A DNA stretch of 64,000 nt from JBDHWI01 sp964590135 (GTDB lineage: Bacteria; Chloroflexota; Anaerolineae; J036; Brachytrichaceae), in the NCBI GenBank assembly GCA_964590135.1, contig CAZPVX010000017.1, positions 1-64,000 on the forward strand. The letters run 5' to 3'. A program made the position numbers and the translations under genes. Shown here one piece after another: positions 8,368-17,123 of this stretch (position 1 is the first letter of the stretch; each line of letters begins with the position of its first letter). The notes beneath the pieces are model-generated. The model was given only the letters and a program-made list of their open reading frames with translations. It did no database searches and had not been told where the DNA came from.

Positions 8368-9486
8368 TCACGTCTTTGTCAAGGTTGTAAGCACGTGGGT
8401 CAGAACTTTAACTGCCTTCTCAAACTCGTCAATGCTGACATGCTCGTTTGGTGTGTGGTCGAGTGACGAATCGCCTGGGCCATAGGCGACGGTGGGGCAA
8501 TTCCAAACTGGGCCGACTACGTTGAAATCGGCTGTGCCGGTTTTAAGCTTGAACGCCGGCCGCAGCTTCTCGGCGCGAATGGCATCCACGAAGGCGCGCG
8601 CTAGCGATGAATCCTTCGAAGAGCGGAAAGCGCGCTCGGCGCTGGAGAAGGAGAGCGATTGGAGGCTGGAGAGCGGAGAGGGTGTAGCGACGAGTGGTTG
8701 CTGCTGCGCTGCCTCCGCCGCCCATGCTCGAATCTCTTGTTCCAGCCTGTCCGGTCCGAAGTCCTCCGGCAAGCGCACGGCGATGACCAGATCGCACCAT
8801 TCTTTCAGGCCGTCACCACCGCTTTGAATGTGGCGCAGCGAGGGCATGAGTTGGTCGAAGGCTTTTGGCTTGCCGGCGTTGAAGTTCTCGCTCAAACGCT
8901 TGACGAAGTTCCACAGATCGACGGTTTGCTCGCTCACGCTGGGGCCGGGCATGGCGGTGTGTCGCATCGATTGCTCGAAGCGCGCCTGCACCAGCAGCCG
9001 GCCTTTGTAACCCAGCGTGATGCCATCCATGCCGCTTGGCTCACCGATGATGCAAAATGCCGGCGCGTATTGCGTGGTGGCAAATCGCGCGCCTTTTGAT
9101 GACGCTGCCTCCTCCTCCGTTGCGCCAATGACGATGATCTGCCAGTCGTCGAGTGCGACACCATTCGTCATGCGGCTTGCGCCGGCGAGGTTTTGCGCCG
9201 CTAGGATAAACGCGCACAGCGGCCCTTTTGCATCCACGCTGCCGCGTCCGTAAAGGTTGCCATCCTCATAGCGCACCGGCACATCGCCGCCCACCGTGTC
9301 CATGTGGCCGAGCATGACGATCTGCTTTGGACCGTTGCCGAGGATGCCGACGGCGTTGCCGGCGTCGTCGATGAAGGTGTGGTTGAAGCCGCGCTGCTGC
9401 ATCTCATCGCGCAGGAAGGCGGCCACCTGCGCCTCCTGCCGGCTAAGCGAGGGGATGCGCACGCACTGTTCCAGGAGCTCGATCAT
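8368..9486 (-). CDS. lysK: [LysW]-lysine/ornithine hydrolase (M20-type deacetylase)
   Basis: A 372-aa M20 metallopeptidase releasing lysine from the LysW carrier at the last pathway step. Seen: MLGHMDTVGGDVPVR (metal-binding HMD), GRGSVDAKGPLCAF, a catalytic EEE in IGATEEEAASSKGA, and KTGTADFNVV near the C-terminus. The ATG at 9486 overlaps the stop of the upstream hydrolase (ATGA). Between ~275 and 290 a Ser/Pro/Leu-rich low-complexity patch (ATPSPLSSLQSLS) is not typical of the family and may be repeat-derived. LysK rather than ArgE is inferred from the neighbouring lysJ and homocitrate synthase. Confidence 0.85.
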   Translation of the reverse strand: MIELLEQCVRIPSLSRQEAQVAAFLRDEMQQRGFNHTFIDDAGNAVGILGNGPKQIVMLGHMDTVGGDVPVRYEDGNLYGRGSVDAKGPLCAFILAAQNLAGASRMTNGVALDDWQIIVIGATEEEAASSKGARFATTQYAPAFCIIGEPSGMDGITLGYKGRLLVQARFEQSMRHTAMPGPSVSEQTVDLWNFVKRLSENFNAGKPKAFDQLMPSLRHIQSGGDGLKEWCDLVIAVRLPEDFGPDRLEQEIRAWAAEAAQQQPLVATPSPLSSLQSLSFSSAERAFRSSKDSSLARAFVDAIRAEKLRPAFKLKTGTADFNVVGPVWNCPTVAYGPGDSSLDHTPNEHVSIDEFEKAVKVLTHVLTTLTKT

Positions 9487-10304
9487 ATCTTTTCGAGCCA
9501 CGCCTCCAGGTCGCAGAGCGGCTGATCCTGCTCGATTTCGTTGAACACTTCGTGGAAGAAGCCGGCGTATTCGTGATACTCGCCGATGCCTGGTTTGAGC
9601 CGCGCGAAGAATTCCTGCGTGCCGCGCTTGTCGACATAGGTGTCGTCGCCGGCGACGAACATCGCCACTGGCAAATTCAACTCCGGCGCGCGCTTGCGCG
9701 CCTCTTCGCCGGCATCGACGATGAAGCGCGCCAGTCGCAGCGTCATGCGATGGTGCCCCAGCGCATCCTGCGCCTTCCACGCTTCCCACTCAGGGTTGTG
9801 CGTTGCCGGCTGAGAGAGGCTTGCCGGCGCTTCCAGCGTTGGCAATACCAGGGATAGCAGGCGACTCACCGTGATCAGCGCCGGCGAGGCAAGCGCCGCG
9901 AGTGCCGGCGATGACAACGCCAGGGCGCGCAGCGTAGCCTGATGCCGCACGCCATATAGCGCCGCAATTGCGCCACCCATGCTGTGGCCGAGCAGCACCG
10001 GCTTTTGTTTTGCCTCGTCGGTCACGCGTTGCACCAGCAGCTTCAGGTCGTCGACGAGGTGGTCGGGGTGGTTGATGTCGCCGCGCGGGCCGGCGCTTTT
10101 GCCATGTCCGAAGTGATCGAGCGCCCACACCGCATAGCCATGCTTCACGAATCGCGCCGCAACATGCTCGTAGCGTCCGCTGTGCTCGAATACGCCATGC
10201 GACAAAATGGCGGCGTGGCGCGCTTCGCCGGCGGGCCGCCATTGCCGCACCAGCATGCGCTCGCCAACGCTCGACTTCAACGTGATTTCTGTGGATTGCG
10301 ACAT
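9483..10304 (-). CDS. Alpha/beta hydrolase, monoacylglycerol-lipase-like
   Basis: A 273-aa serine hydrolase. The nucleophile elbow GHSMGG has Ser ~108. SHGVFEHSGRYEHVA and DHFGHGKSAG are hallmarks of the Hydrolase_4/monoglyceride lipase group, with the acid and His probably in FVAGDDTYVD and GFFHEVFNE. No signal peptide. It sits between lysJ and lysK, overlapping lysK by 4 nt, so it is co-transcribed with lysine genes; no metabolic link to lysine is obvious. Confidence 0.8.
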   Translation of the reverse strand: MSQSTEITLKSSVGERMLVRQWRPAGEARHAAILSHGVFEHSGRYEHVAARFVKHGYAVWALDHFGHGKSAGPRGDINHPDHLVDDLKLLVQRVTDEAKQKPVLLGHSMGGAIAALYGVRHQATLRALALSSPALAALASPALITVSRLLSLVLPTLEAPASLSQPATHNPEWEAWKAQDALGHHRMTLRLARFIVDAGEEARKRAPELNLPVAMFVAGDDTYVDKRGTQEFFARLKPGIGEYHEYAGFFHEVFNEIEQDQPLCDLEAWLEKI

Positions 10305-10319
10305 GGATTTTGAGCCTGT

Positions 10320-11486
10320 TTAGCGCGCCAGCACTTGCGCGGTTTTCTCGACGACGGTATCGATCTGTTCGTGGGTGATGACGGCCGGCGGCAGGAAGCG
10401 CAGCACGTTCAGGCCGGCCGGCAGCGCCAGCACACCCTCTTGCTGCAAGCCACGCAGAAATGGCGCAACCTTCGTTTTCAACTCCACGCCGATCAGCAGC
10501 CCCTTGCCGCGCACCTCGCGGATGATCGGCGCGTTGATTTCCTCCAGTCGCTCCATGAAGTAGGCGCCCTTCTCAGCGGCTTGCTTCGGCAGGTCGAGCC
10601 GCTGCATCTCGCTGAGCGAAGCAATGCCGGCGGCGCAGGCGAGCGGGTTGCCGCCAAAGGTGCTGCCATGCACGCCAGGGGCGAGATTCTTCACCGTGTC
10701 GCGGATGCCAACTGCGCCCATGGGGATGCCGCCGGCGATGGCTTTGCCCATCGCCATCAGGTCAGGCGTTACACCGCTATGTTCGACGGCGAACCACTTG
10801 CCAGTGCGAGCGAAGCCAGTCTGCACTTCATCGATGATGAGCAGCGCGCCGGCGTTATCGGCAAGCGCGCGCACACCGAGCAAATACGCATCTGTGCCGG
10901 GGTGCACGCCGCCTTCGCCCTGCACCGCCTCGATGATGATGGCGGCAGTTTGCTCATTGACTGCGCTCGCCATCGCCTCAAGGTTGTTGTATGGCACGTG
11001 TGAGAACCCCGGCACCAGCGGCGTGAATGGCTCACGATACTTCGGCTCGTAGGTTGCCGAGAGCGCGCCCATGGTGCGGCCATGAAACGCGCGCACCGTG
11101 GCGACGATGTTTTGGCGGCCGGTGCTGAGCCGCGCGAACTTGATCGCCGCTTCCACCGATTCAGCGCCGGAGTTGCTGAGGTAGATGCGGGTGAGGCCGG
11201 CGGGCAAGACTGCTTGCAAACGCTGCATGAATTCTGCACGCCGGTCGTTGTAGAAGATTTCAGGGCAGGTGATCATCGTCAATGCCTGCTCTGTGATGGC
11301 GCGCGCGACAGCTTCATTGGCGTGGCCCAACGTGCTGACACCCTGGCCGCCCACGCAATCAATATAGGCGCGGTCCTGGTCATCCCACAATGTCGCGTCC
11401 TTGCCGCGCACGATGGTGATGTCGCGCTTGGGATACACGCCGGAGGTGAACTGCTGCTCAATCTGCTGATGCGTCATCGTCGTCAT
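10320..11486 (-). CDS. lysJ: [LysW]-aminoadipate semialdehyde/glutamate semialdehyde aminotransferase
   Basis: A 388-aa class-III PLP aminotransferase of the ArgD/LysJ type, converting the LysW-bound semialdehyde to LysW-lysine with glutamate as donor. Seen: GGQGVSTLGHAN, LSNSGAESVEAAIK, FHGRTMGALSAT, LLIIDEVQTGFARTG (PLP-binding Asp) and MAMGKAIAGG (Schiff-base Lys). The MTTMTHQQ start at 11486 has TACAAT 9 nt upstream and no Shine-Dalgarno. First gene of lysine block 1. LysJ rather than ArgD is inferred from context; a dual role in arginine synthesis is possible. Confidence 0.87.
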   Translation of the reverse strand: MTTMTHQQIEQQFTSGVYPKRDITIVRGKDATLWDDQDRAYIDCVGGQGVSTLGHANEAVARAITEQALTMITCPEIFYNDRRAEFMQRLQAVLPAGLTRIYLSNSGAESVEAAIKFARLSTGRQNIVATVRAFHGRTMGALSATYEPKYREPFTPLVPGFSHVPYNNLEAMASAVNEQTAAIIIEAVQGEGGVHPGTDAYLLGVRALADNAGALLIIDEVQTGFARTGKWFAVEHSGVTPDLMAMGKAIAGGIPMGAVGIRDTVKNLAPGVHGSTFGGNPLACAAGIASLSEMQRLDLPKQAAEKGAYFMERLEEINAPIIREVRGKGLLIGVELKTKVAPFLRGLQQEGVLALPAGLNVLRFLPPAVITHEQIDTVVEKTAQVLAR

Positions 11487-11495
11487 AGGGCGGGC

Positions 11496-11501
11496 ATTGT
11501 A
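11496..11501 (-). promoter_or_regulatory. Candidate -10 box for lysine block 1 (leaderless lysJ)
   Basis: On the minus strand TACAAT is followed by GCCCGCCCT and the lysJ ATG. There is no Shine-Dalgarno and no clear -35. Confidence 0.5.
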
Positions 11502-11626
11502 CGGCGATTTGGCGCCTCTGCGATTTGCAGGAACGCCAAATGTCGAATATCTGCAAGCATTCTCGGCCCTGCGCAAGCATGTTGGCTGAAGGAACGCCGC
11601 AACTGCGGCGTTTCTACGCTCGAACG

Positions 11627-12082
11627 CTATTTCCCTGCGACGCGCATGGTTGTGGCAGCATGCCGGCGATGTCTGGCAAGGGCGATCACGGCGTATGCGC
11701 CGCGCCAGATCAGCAGCATCAGCCCGCCGAATCCCAATGCGGCATTGACGAACGGCATCACAATCGTCGGCGATTGCAGCCCCCACGCGCGAATGATCAG
11801 CCCCAGCGGCACGGCCAGCACCCATGCCACCGCGCTCCGCAGCAGGAACAGCGCGACGTCGCGCCAACTGTGCATAGGCGGGTGAGCATAGACGCCGAGC
11901 AGCCAACTCAGGAGGATCACCGGCGGAGCCACCATTGCGGCCTGCATCAGCGTGCGGATGATGGGGTTGTATGCAACGAACATTTCATGTTGAATTTCAC
12001 CGATCAACAGGAACAAGGCGAGAACGATGATGTCGCCGATGATCAGAATGGTGAATTGATTGCGAGTATTTGAAGCATTCAT
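11627..12082 (-). CDS. DUF3054-family membrane protein
   Basis: A 151-aa protein with four hydrophobic helices. The first contains GDIIVLALFLLIGEIQHE, matching the DUF3054 pattern of Asp, Phe, Ile-Gly and His in the first helix. Function unknown. It lies 62 nt beyond the ABC1-kinase stop on the same strand and may be co-transcribed with it. The ATG at 12082 (MNASNTR) is preferred over an upstream one at 12115. Confidence 0.68.
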   Translation of the reverse strand: MNASNTRNQFTILIIGDIIVLALFLLIGEIQHEMFVAYNPIIRTLMQAAMVAPPVILLSWLLGVYAHPPMHSWRDVALFLLRSAVAWVLAVPLGLIIRAWGLQSPTIVMPFVNAALGFGGLMLLIWRGAYAVIALARHRRHAATTMRVAGK

Positions 12083-12144
12083 GTGAGTTTGAAAAATCGG
12101 CCATGACGAAATCACGGCGCGATGACTTGAAAGATGGCGTGGAG

Positions 12145-14319
12145 CTATCGATCAGGCGGCTTGCGCAGCGACTGCCAGAGTGTCGCAAGCACCAGCAACA
12201 GCATCGAAGGCGCGCTGATTGCAAATCCAATCATAGCCGCAATGCGAAGGGACTGCGCGTAGGGCTCGGTGATGTTCTCCCAGTTCGGGACAAGCAGGAG
12301 GAGCGTGCAGCCAAGCAGCAGGCCGGCGAGCGACACACTCAGCACAACGCGGCGGATGTCTTGTGCAAGACTCGCTTGAACGGTTTTGATGCGTTGATCG
12401 ACGCTGTCGAAATTGGTTTGCAGGGCGGATCGACCATGCTGAAAATCGTTCAGCAGCGCAGAGGTTGCAGATAGCAGCGCCGGCAGCCGATGAACCGCCT
12501 CGCGCACAAACGACTTGCCCAGCATCGAGATCGTCTGTTGTGACTTGAGTTGATCAGAAAGCATGTCCTTTAGCGTGGTGAAGGTGACATCGATGATGTA
12601 GTCCGGCGGCTTGTCGCCCATCAAGATGCGCATGATGGACTCGCCCTGACCGATGGCCTTGAACGCCAGCGTGAATTCCTTGCGCAATTGCAGATCATAT
12701 TGCAAGAGTGTCGCAACCAATTCGCTGATGATCGTCGTGATGCTTGCGCTTGATTTTTCAAAGACCAGATACTGGTAGATCAGTCGTTCGACATCGCGCT
12801 CCAGCATGATCGAATCACGACGCGGGGCAGGTTTGCAAATGTCGATCAGCGCCTGCACGGTCGCGTGTGCGTCACGATCCTGCAAAGCCCAGATCAATTC
12901 ACCCAGCAGAAGGCGGTCGGTGGGCGTGAGCTGTCCCATCATCCCCATGTCGAGGAAGATGATCTGTTTTGATTGTGGGTTGACCCACACGTTGCCTGGA
13001 TGCAGATCAGCATGAAAGAAGCCGTCGAAGAGCAGTTGCTGCAGCAGCGCCTTGAAGAATTGCAGCGCCAACTCCTCGCGGTTGATGCCGGCGGCATCCA
13101 GCGCGGCCACGTCCGAGATTTTTACGCCTTCGACCCGCTCCAGCGTCAGGATGTTCGAAGTGCTGAGCGCAGCATGGACCTCAGGGATGTGCACATACGC
13201 CAATTTCTGCATGTTTTGCTTCAATCGGCGTGCGTGATACGCCTCATTGCCGTAATCCAACTCCACCAGCAGATTTTCTGCAAACTCCTCGAACAGATCG
13301 CCCAGCCCAAACTGGCGGAAGAATGTGATGCGCTGCTCAATCATGTGGATGACATCCTGCATGACGTTGAGGTCACCCTTGACCATGACGTTGATGTTCG
13401 GCCGGCGCACCTTCACGACCACCGCTTCGCCGCTGTGCAGCGTGGCCGCATGGACCTGCGCGGTGGAGGCGGCTGCTATCGGATGCGGATCAAACGTTGC
13501 GAAGATTGTGTCTGGTGACTTGCCCCACGCGCCTTGAAACGCCTGCTCGACCTCGGCAAACGGAAATGGTTTCACGTCATCCTGCAATCGCGCCAGTTCA
13601 CGCTGCCAGTTCGCCGGCAAGATTTCGATGCGGCTTGCCGCCATCTGTCCAAACTTCACAAAGGTGGGGCCGAGTTCCTGCAGCATCAGGCGCATCATCA
13701 CGGCAGGATCGTCTTCTGCCAGCCGCACGCGGTGGCGATAAATCAGGCGCTGCATGGCGCGCCGGAAGCCGCGCGCAGGTGTGAGGCTGATGACGATGTC
13801 GATGATGTAGCTCTCGATGACGCCGATCATCTGTTGCGTGCGCAGGCTCTCGATGATGCGGTTGCGCCGGCCCGTTGGCAGCATGCCAAGCCAGCGCCAG
13901 TAGAAGGGTGATTTGCGCACTTCATTCGCGCGCGGCGCATCGAAACCGAAAAGCGCATCCAGCGCCAGCACGATCATGCCCATCATCATTGCGCCGATGA
14001 TGGATGACAGCAGGCGCGATGCGCCGATCTGCCATGCGGCCGGCGCCAGATAGGTCACCAGCATGAAGATGAAAACATCGATGACCAGTGTGAGCAGTCC
14101 CATCGACCAGATATAGAGCCGGCCTGCGAGAAAGAGGATGACGGGGCGAAAGAAAGAGTGCAGGGCGCCAAAGATTACGCCTATGAGGACGTAGGTCGTG
14201 AGGATCGCCATCGGTTCCGGCAACCCCGGCACCGGCACAGGGCGCAACCCCGGCACCAGATTCATCACCACAGCGGCTGCAATCGAATACACCGCCACGC
14301 GCAGGGAAAAGTAGATCAT
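12145..14319 (-). CDS. ABC1/UbiB-family atypical kinase with N-terminal membrane domain
   Basis: About 724 aa. Residues ~1-130 carry four hydrophobic segments resembling a phage-holin-IV/DUF360-type membrane unit. The ABC1 domain follows: KFGQ (in GPTFVKFGQMAASR), AAASTAQVH in place of a P-loop, the VVKVRRPN lysine, the catalytic HADLHPGNVWV and the metal-binding FLDMGMMGQ. Two C-terminal hydrophobic helices end the protein, as in UbiB/AarF members. UbiB-type proteins bind ATP and support isoprenoid-quinone lipid metabolism. The start at 14319 is the first ATG with sensible spacing. It is transcribed divergently from padR. Confidence 0.85.
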   Translation of the reverse strand: MIYFSLRVAVYSIAAAVVMNLVPGLRPVPVPGLPEPMAILTTYVLIGVIFGALHSFFRPVILFLAGRLYIWSMGLLTLVIDVFIFMLVTYLAPAAWQIGASRLLSSIIGAMMMGMIVLALDALFGFDAPRANEVRKSPFYWRWLGMLPTGRRNRIIESLRTQQMIGVIESYIIDIVISLTPARGFRRAMQRLIYRHRVRLAEDDPAVMMRLMLQELGPTFVKFGQMAASRIEILPANWQRELARLQDDVKPFPFAEVEQAFQGAWGKSPDTIFATFDPHPIAAASTAQVHAATLHSGEAVVVKVRRPNINVMVKGDLNVMQDVIHMIEQRITFFRQFGLGDLFEEFAENLLVELDYGNEAYHARRLKQNMQKLAYVHIPEVHAALSTSNILTLERVEGVKISDVAALDAAGINREELALQFFKALLQQLLFDGFFHADLHPGNVWVNPQSKQIIFLDMGMMGQLTPTDRLLLGELIWALQDRDAHATVQALIDICKPAPRRDSIMLERDVERLIYQYLVFEKSSASITTIISELVATLLQYDLQLRKEFTLAFKAIGQGESIMRILMGDKPPDYIIDVTFTTLKDMLSDQLKSQQTISMLGKSFVREAVHRLPALLSATSALLNDFQHGRSALQTNFDSVDQRIKTVQASLAQDIRRVVLSVSLAGLLLGCTLLLLVPNWENITEPYAQSLRIAAMIGFAISAPSMLLLVLATLWQSLRKPPDR

Positions 14320-14463
14320 GTCAACAGTCTCATGGCTCGAATCGCGCCAGTGGCGTCGCGGGCGTTGAACTGTATTCCGCTGGCGCATTGGCCGGCGCGC
14401 GCCAGTTTCAAAATCATCTCTTCAGAAATCTGCCCTTGACAGCGGGGAGTATATGGCTTTACC

Positions 14464-14492
14464 ATTGAATAGTCAATACTGACTAATCAGTA
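14464..14492. promoter_or_regulatory. Two overlapping palindromes between ABC1 kinase and padR: probable PadR operator
   Basis: ATTGA-N4-TCAAT (14464-14477) abuts TACTGA-N4-TCAGTA (14477-14492); both are perfect dyads. They lie 14 nt before the padR GTG in a 187-bp divergent intergenic region. A TTGACA hexamer sits upstream at 14436-14441. Binding by the adjacent PadR protein is inference. Confidence 0.5.
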
Positions 14493-14506
14493 ATGGATAT
14501 TCGAAG

Positions 14507-15037
14507 GTGACTATAGAACGCGAATTGCTGCTGCTCGGCGTGCTGCGCTACGGTGAGATGCATGGCTATCAATTGCATGACTTCATCGAGACCAGCATGG
14601 CCTTTTGCACCGACCTGAAGAAACCCACCGCGTATTTCCTGCTGGACAAGATGCAGGAGAGCGGCTGGGTGACGGTGAAGCAGGCGCGTGAGGGCAACCG
14701 CCCGCACAAGCGCGTCTACAAGCTCACGGCCAGGGGCGAGGCCGTTTTTCAGGATTTGCTGCGCGCAAATCTGGCGGATTTCACCTCTGCCAAGACCGGC
14801 AGCGACATCGGCCTGGCGTTTATCGACGCGATGCCGTTGGAAGAGGCGCAACAGTTGCTGCAGCAGCGGCGCAAGGTAGTGGCTGAGCAGGTGGCGAAGT
14901 TCGAGCAGGTGCCGGCGCACGTCGGCAGCCAACAATTGCTCATTGACCATCAGCTGCACTACCTGCGCAGCGAGCTGGCGTGGCTCAATCAGGTGATTCG
15001 GCGCGTGAAGGCGAAAGCCCGCGCGCAACATGCATAA
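14507..15037 (+). CDS. PadR-family transcriptional regulator
   Basis: A 176-aa protein. The N-terminal winged helix has the PadR pattern (LLLLGVLRYGEMHGYQLHDFI, TAYFLLDKMQESGWV, KRVYKLTARGEAVF); the C-terminal ~80 residues are a helical dimerisation segment. The start is GTG at 14507. Such regulators usually repress a linked transporter or enzyme and respond to small molecules. Here it heads a rightward group with a 142-aa membrane protein and, after a gap, an MFS transporter. Confidence 0.88.
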   Translation: MTIERELLLLGVLRYGEMHGYQLHDFIETSMAFCTDLKKPTAYFLLDKMQESGWVTVKQAREGNRPHKRVYKLTARGEAVFQDLLRANLADFTSAKTGSDIGLAFIDAMPLEEAQQLLQQRRKVVAEQVAKFEQVPAHVGSQQLLIDHQLHYLRSELAWLNQVIRRVKAKARAQHA

Positions 15038-15054
15038 GCAAAGGGAAAGAACAA

Positions 15055-15483
15055 ATGGAAGCTCTGGTAAATCTCTCGGTGGGTGTGCACGGTCTCTTTC
15101 GTTGGGTGGTGGCGATCCTCGCCATCGTGGTGCTGGTGAAATATGCGGCGGGCTGGCTGGGCAAGCGCGAATTCACGCCGGCCGACAAACAACTGGGTTC
15201 CGCCTTCGCGATAGCCATGTCGATTCAGTTTGTGCTTGGTCTGATCAACCTGATTGGCTATCTCATCCATGGCACGTTCAATCCGCGCCTGCATATCGAG
15301 CACGCGTTCTACGGCCTGATTGCCACTGCACTCGCGCACATGACCGCCATGTTCAAGAATCAGCCTGATGCAAAGCGCTTTCGCAATGCGTTCTTCCTCG
15401 TGCTGGTTTCGCTGTTGTTCATTCTGCTGGCCGTCATTCGTCTGCGCGCCGGTTGGTTCAACATGGCGTTCGCGCCGTTCTAG
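15055..15483 (+). CDS. Four-helix membrane protein of unknown function
   Basis: A 142-aa hydrophobic protein with four predicted membrane helices; AAAGGGAAAG precedes the ATG. His residues within or beside helices (VGVHGLFRW; RLHIEHAFYGL; ALAHMT) raise the possibility of heme or metal binding. It begins 17 nt after padR, so it is probably in the same operon. It resembles the 134-aa protein at 17124 in size, topology and His placement; that is a visual impression, not a proven homology. Confidence 0.6.
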   Translation: MEALVNLSVGVHGLFRWVVAILAIVVLVKYAAGWLGKREFTPADKQLGSAFAIAMSIQFVLGLINLIGYLIHGTFNPRLHIEHAFYGLIATALAHMTAMFKNQPDAKRFRNAFFLVLVSLLFILLAVIRLRAGWFNMAFAPF

Positions 15484-15520
15484 TTCGTCAGGAAGAAATC
15501 GGCAAGTGAATCGTCTTTCT

Positions 15521-15580
15521 CGCGAATGCAGGAATCCAGGTTTTCACGATGCTGGATGCCCGCCTTCGCCGGCATGACGC
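15521..15580. repeat. Interspersed palindromic repeat-like sequence
   Basis: Contains GGAATCCAGG, then a near-palindrome in which ATGCCCGC pairs with GCCGGCAT across CTTC with one mismatch, then GACGC. This text closely resembles short intergenic repeats widespread in bacteria (GGATGCCCGCCTTCGCGGGC type). Non-coding, between two genes. Confidence 0.45.
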
Positions 15581-15599
15581 GCTAAGCATTTTTGGTTTG

Positions 15600-15616
15600 A
15601 CAGACTACCAGTCTGT
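15600..15616. promoter_or_regulatory. 17-bp dyad, candidate operator of the MFS gene
   Basis: ACAGACT-ACC-AGTCTGT is a perfect inverted repeat with 7-bp arms, 73 nt upstream of the MFS start. A shorter dyad, CAGA-N4-TCTG (15643-15654), follows. The layout resembles TetR-type operators, but no TetR gene is adjacent. Confidence 0.4.
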
Positions 15617-15689
15617 TGGGCGGCCAGGTTGCTTGAGTCTGACAGATTTGTCTGGTTCGGAGACCTGGCTGCACCCGAAAGGAAAAATT

Positions 15690-17057
15690 GTGTCAAGGTT
15701 TGGCAAGCGAGTTGAGACAAGCGAGAAACCATCAGATGAGAAGCTGGACATGGGCAGGCTCATGCCGATCTTCGTCATCGTGCTGGTTGATCTGCTTGGC
15801 CTTACGATCATCGTCCCGTTGATGCCGCTATATGCAGCATCGTTTGGCGCAAATGCCTTCGTCGTCGGTCTGCTCGGCGCTGCATATCCCATCATGCAAA
15901 TTGTCGGCGCGCCGGCGTTGGGCCGGCTCAGCGACCGCTTTGGCCGCAAGCCGGTGTTGGTTGCCAGTCAGATCGGCACGTTTGTCGGTTTCATCTTGAT
16001 GGGATTCGCCAATGCGCTGCCGCTTCTGTTCGTCGCGCGCATCATCGATGGGCTGTCGGGCGCAAATCTTTCGACGGCGCAGGCAGTCATCGCCGACAAC
16101 ACCAATGAGAAGACGCGCACCTCGGCGCTCGCGCTGATCGGCGCAGCCTTTGGCATCGGCTTCATCATCGGGCCGGTCATTGCCTTCGCCTCGCTCGGCG
16201 TGAGCAACAACAACTACCAGGTGCCGGCGTTCGTGGCTGCCGGCTTCTCCTTGCTGTCGCTCCTGCTCACTACATTCTGGCTGAAGGAGTCGCTGCCTGC
16301 AGAGCGACGCGGAAGGGTGCATGAGGGAACTGCGCTCTCGCTCAATCGCTTTGCCGCCGCACTCAAGCACCCGGTGGTGGGTTTTCTGCTTCTGTTGATG
16401 TTCGTGCAGCAGTTCGTGTTCGGTGGTATGGAGCAACTGTTGTCGCTGTTTACGTTGGACAGACTCGGGCTCGATGCGCGCGGCAACTCCATCATCTTTC
16501 TTTTCATCGGCTTGATCGCGTTGGTCATGCTGGGCTACGTCATTCGCGTCTGGAGCAGGAAATACGGAGATCGTTGGATCATCCACGTGGGCTTGCTCAT
16601 GCTGGCAATTGGCATGTTGATGACGGCGCTGACGCCGGCAGTGCCGCCGCCATGGTATTCGCAAGCGTCGCTGTTGAGCGAGTTGCAGCGCTCGGCCACG
16701 CAGCAGGTGAACGTGATCGTCCCGCCGGATGGCAACACTGGCTGGCTTGGCATCGCGTGGCTGATGATCGCGATGATCCCAGCGGCTGTTGGTGGCGCGG
16801 TGCTTTCGCCAACGATCAACAGCGCCATCACCAAGCGCACCAATCCCAGCGAGGTTGGCGGCATCCTGGGCATCTCAGCAGCGATGGTCAGCGCAGCCAA
16901 CGCGCTTGCGCCGGTTGTGCAGGGCGCGATGTTTCAGGTGCTGGGGCCGGCGTCGCCCTTCCTGCTTGGCGGCGTTGTGCTGCTGGTGTTGCTCTTTTTT
17001 GCCACGCGGCAACTTAAGGCATCTGATGCGACGCAGCCCGTAGCGCAGGCCGGATAG
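15690..17057 (+). CDS. MFS transporter, drug:H+ antiporter-like (TetA/Bcr group)
   Basis: About 455 aa, twelve membrane helices. The loop 2-3 motif GRLSDRFGRKPVL is the classic MFS motif A and the first helix (IFVIVLVDLLGLTIIVPLMPLY) is TetA-like. GTG at 15690 is chosen because AAAGGA precedes it by 7 nt; ATG at 15750 is the alternative. A loop of ~45 residues before the last helices contains PPPWYSQ and Gln/Thr-rich text. Substrate unknown; an efflux role fits the linked PadR regulator. Confidence 0.8.
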   Translation: MSRFGKRVETSEKPSDEKLDMGRLMPIFVIVLVDLLGLTIIVPLMPLYAASFGANAFVVGLLGAAYPIMQIVGAPALGRLSDRFGRKPVLVASQIGTFVGFILMGFANALPLLFVARIIDGLSGANLSTAQAVIADNTNEKTRTSALALIGAAFGIGFIIGPVIAFASLGVSNNNYQVPAFVAAGFSLLSLLLTTFWLKESLPAERRGRVHEGTALSLNRFAAALKHPVVGFLLLLMFVQQFVFGGMEQLLSLFTLDRLGLDARGNSIIFLFIGLIALVMLGYVIRVWSRKYGDRWIIHVGLLMLAIGMLMTALTPAVPPPWYSQASLLSELQRSATQQVNVIVPPDGNTGWLGIAWLMIAMIPAAVGGAVLSPTINSAITKRTNPSEVGGILGISAAMVSAANALAPVVQGAMFQVLGPASPFLLGGVVLLVLLFFATRQLKASDATQPVAQAG

Positions 17058-17123
17058 TCATTTGTCGTTTGGCAGGGGCGCGCGTTCACGCGCCTTTGCG
17101 CACAAGAAATTGGAGGTGTTACT

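Noticed and set aside
11487..11906. N-terminal extension of lysJ to 528 aa
   Set aside because: The extension crosses the lysJ promoter and the neighbouring gene and has no homology to aminotransferases.
15828..16664. Leftward 278-codon frame opposite the MFS gene
   Set aside because: Gln/His/Arg-rich shadow; MFS motif A is on the + strand.
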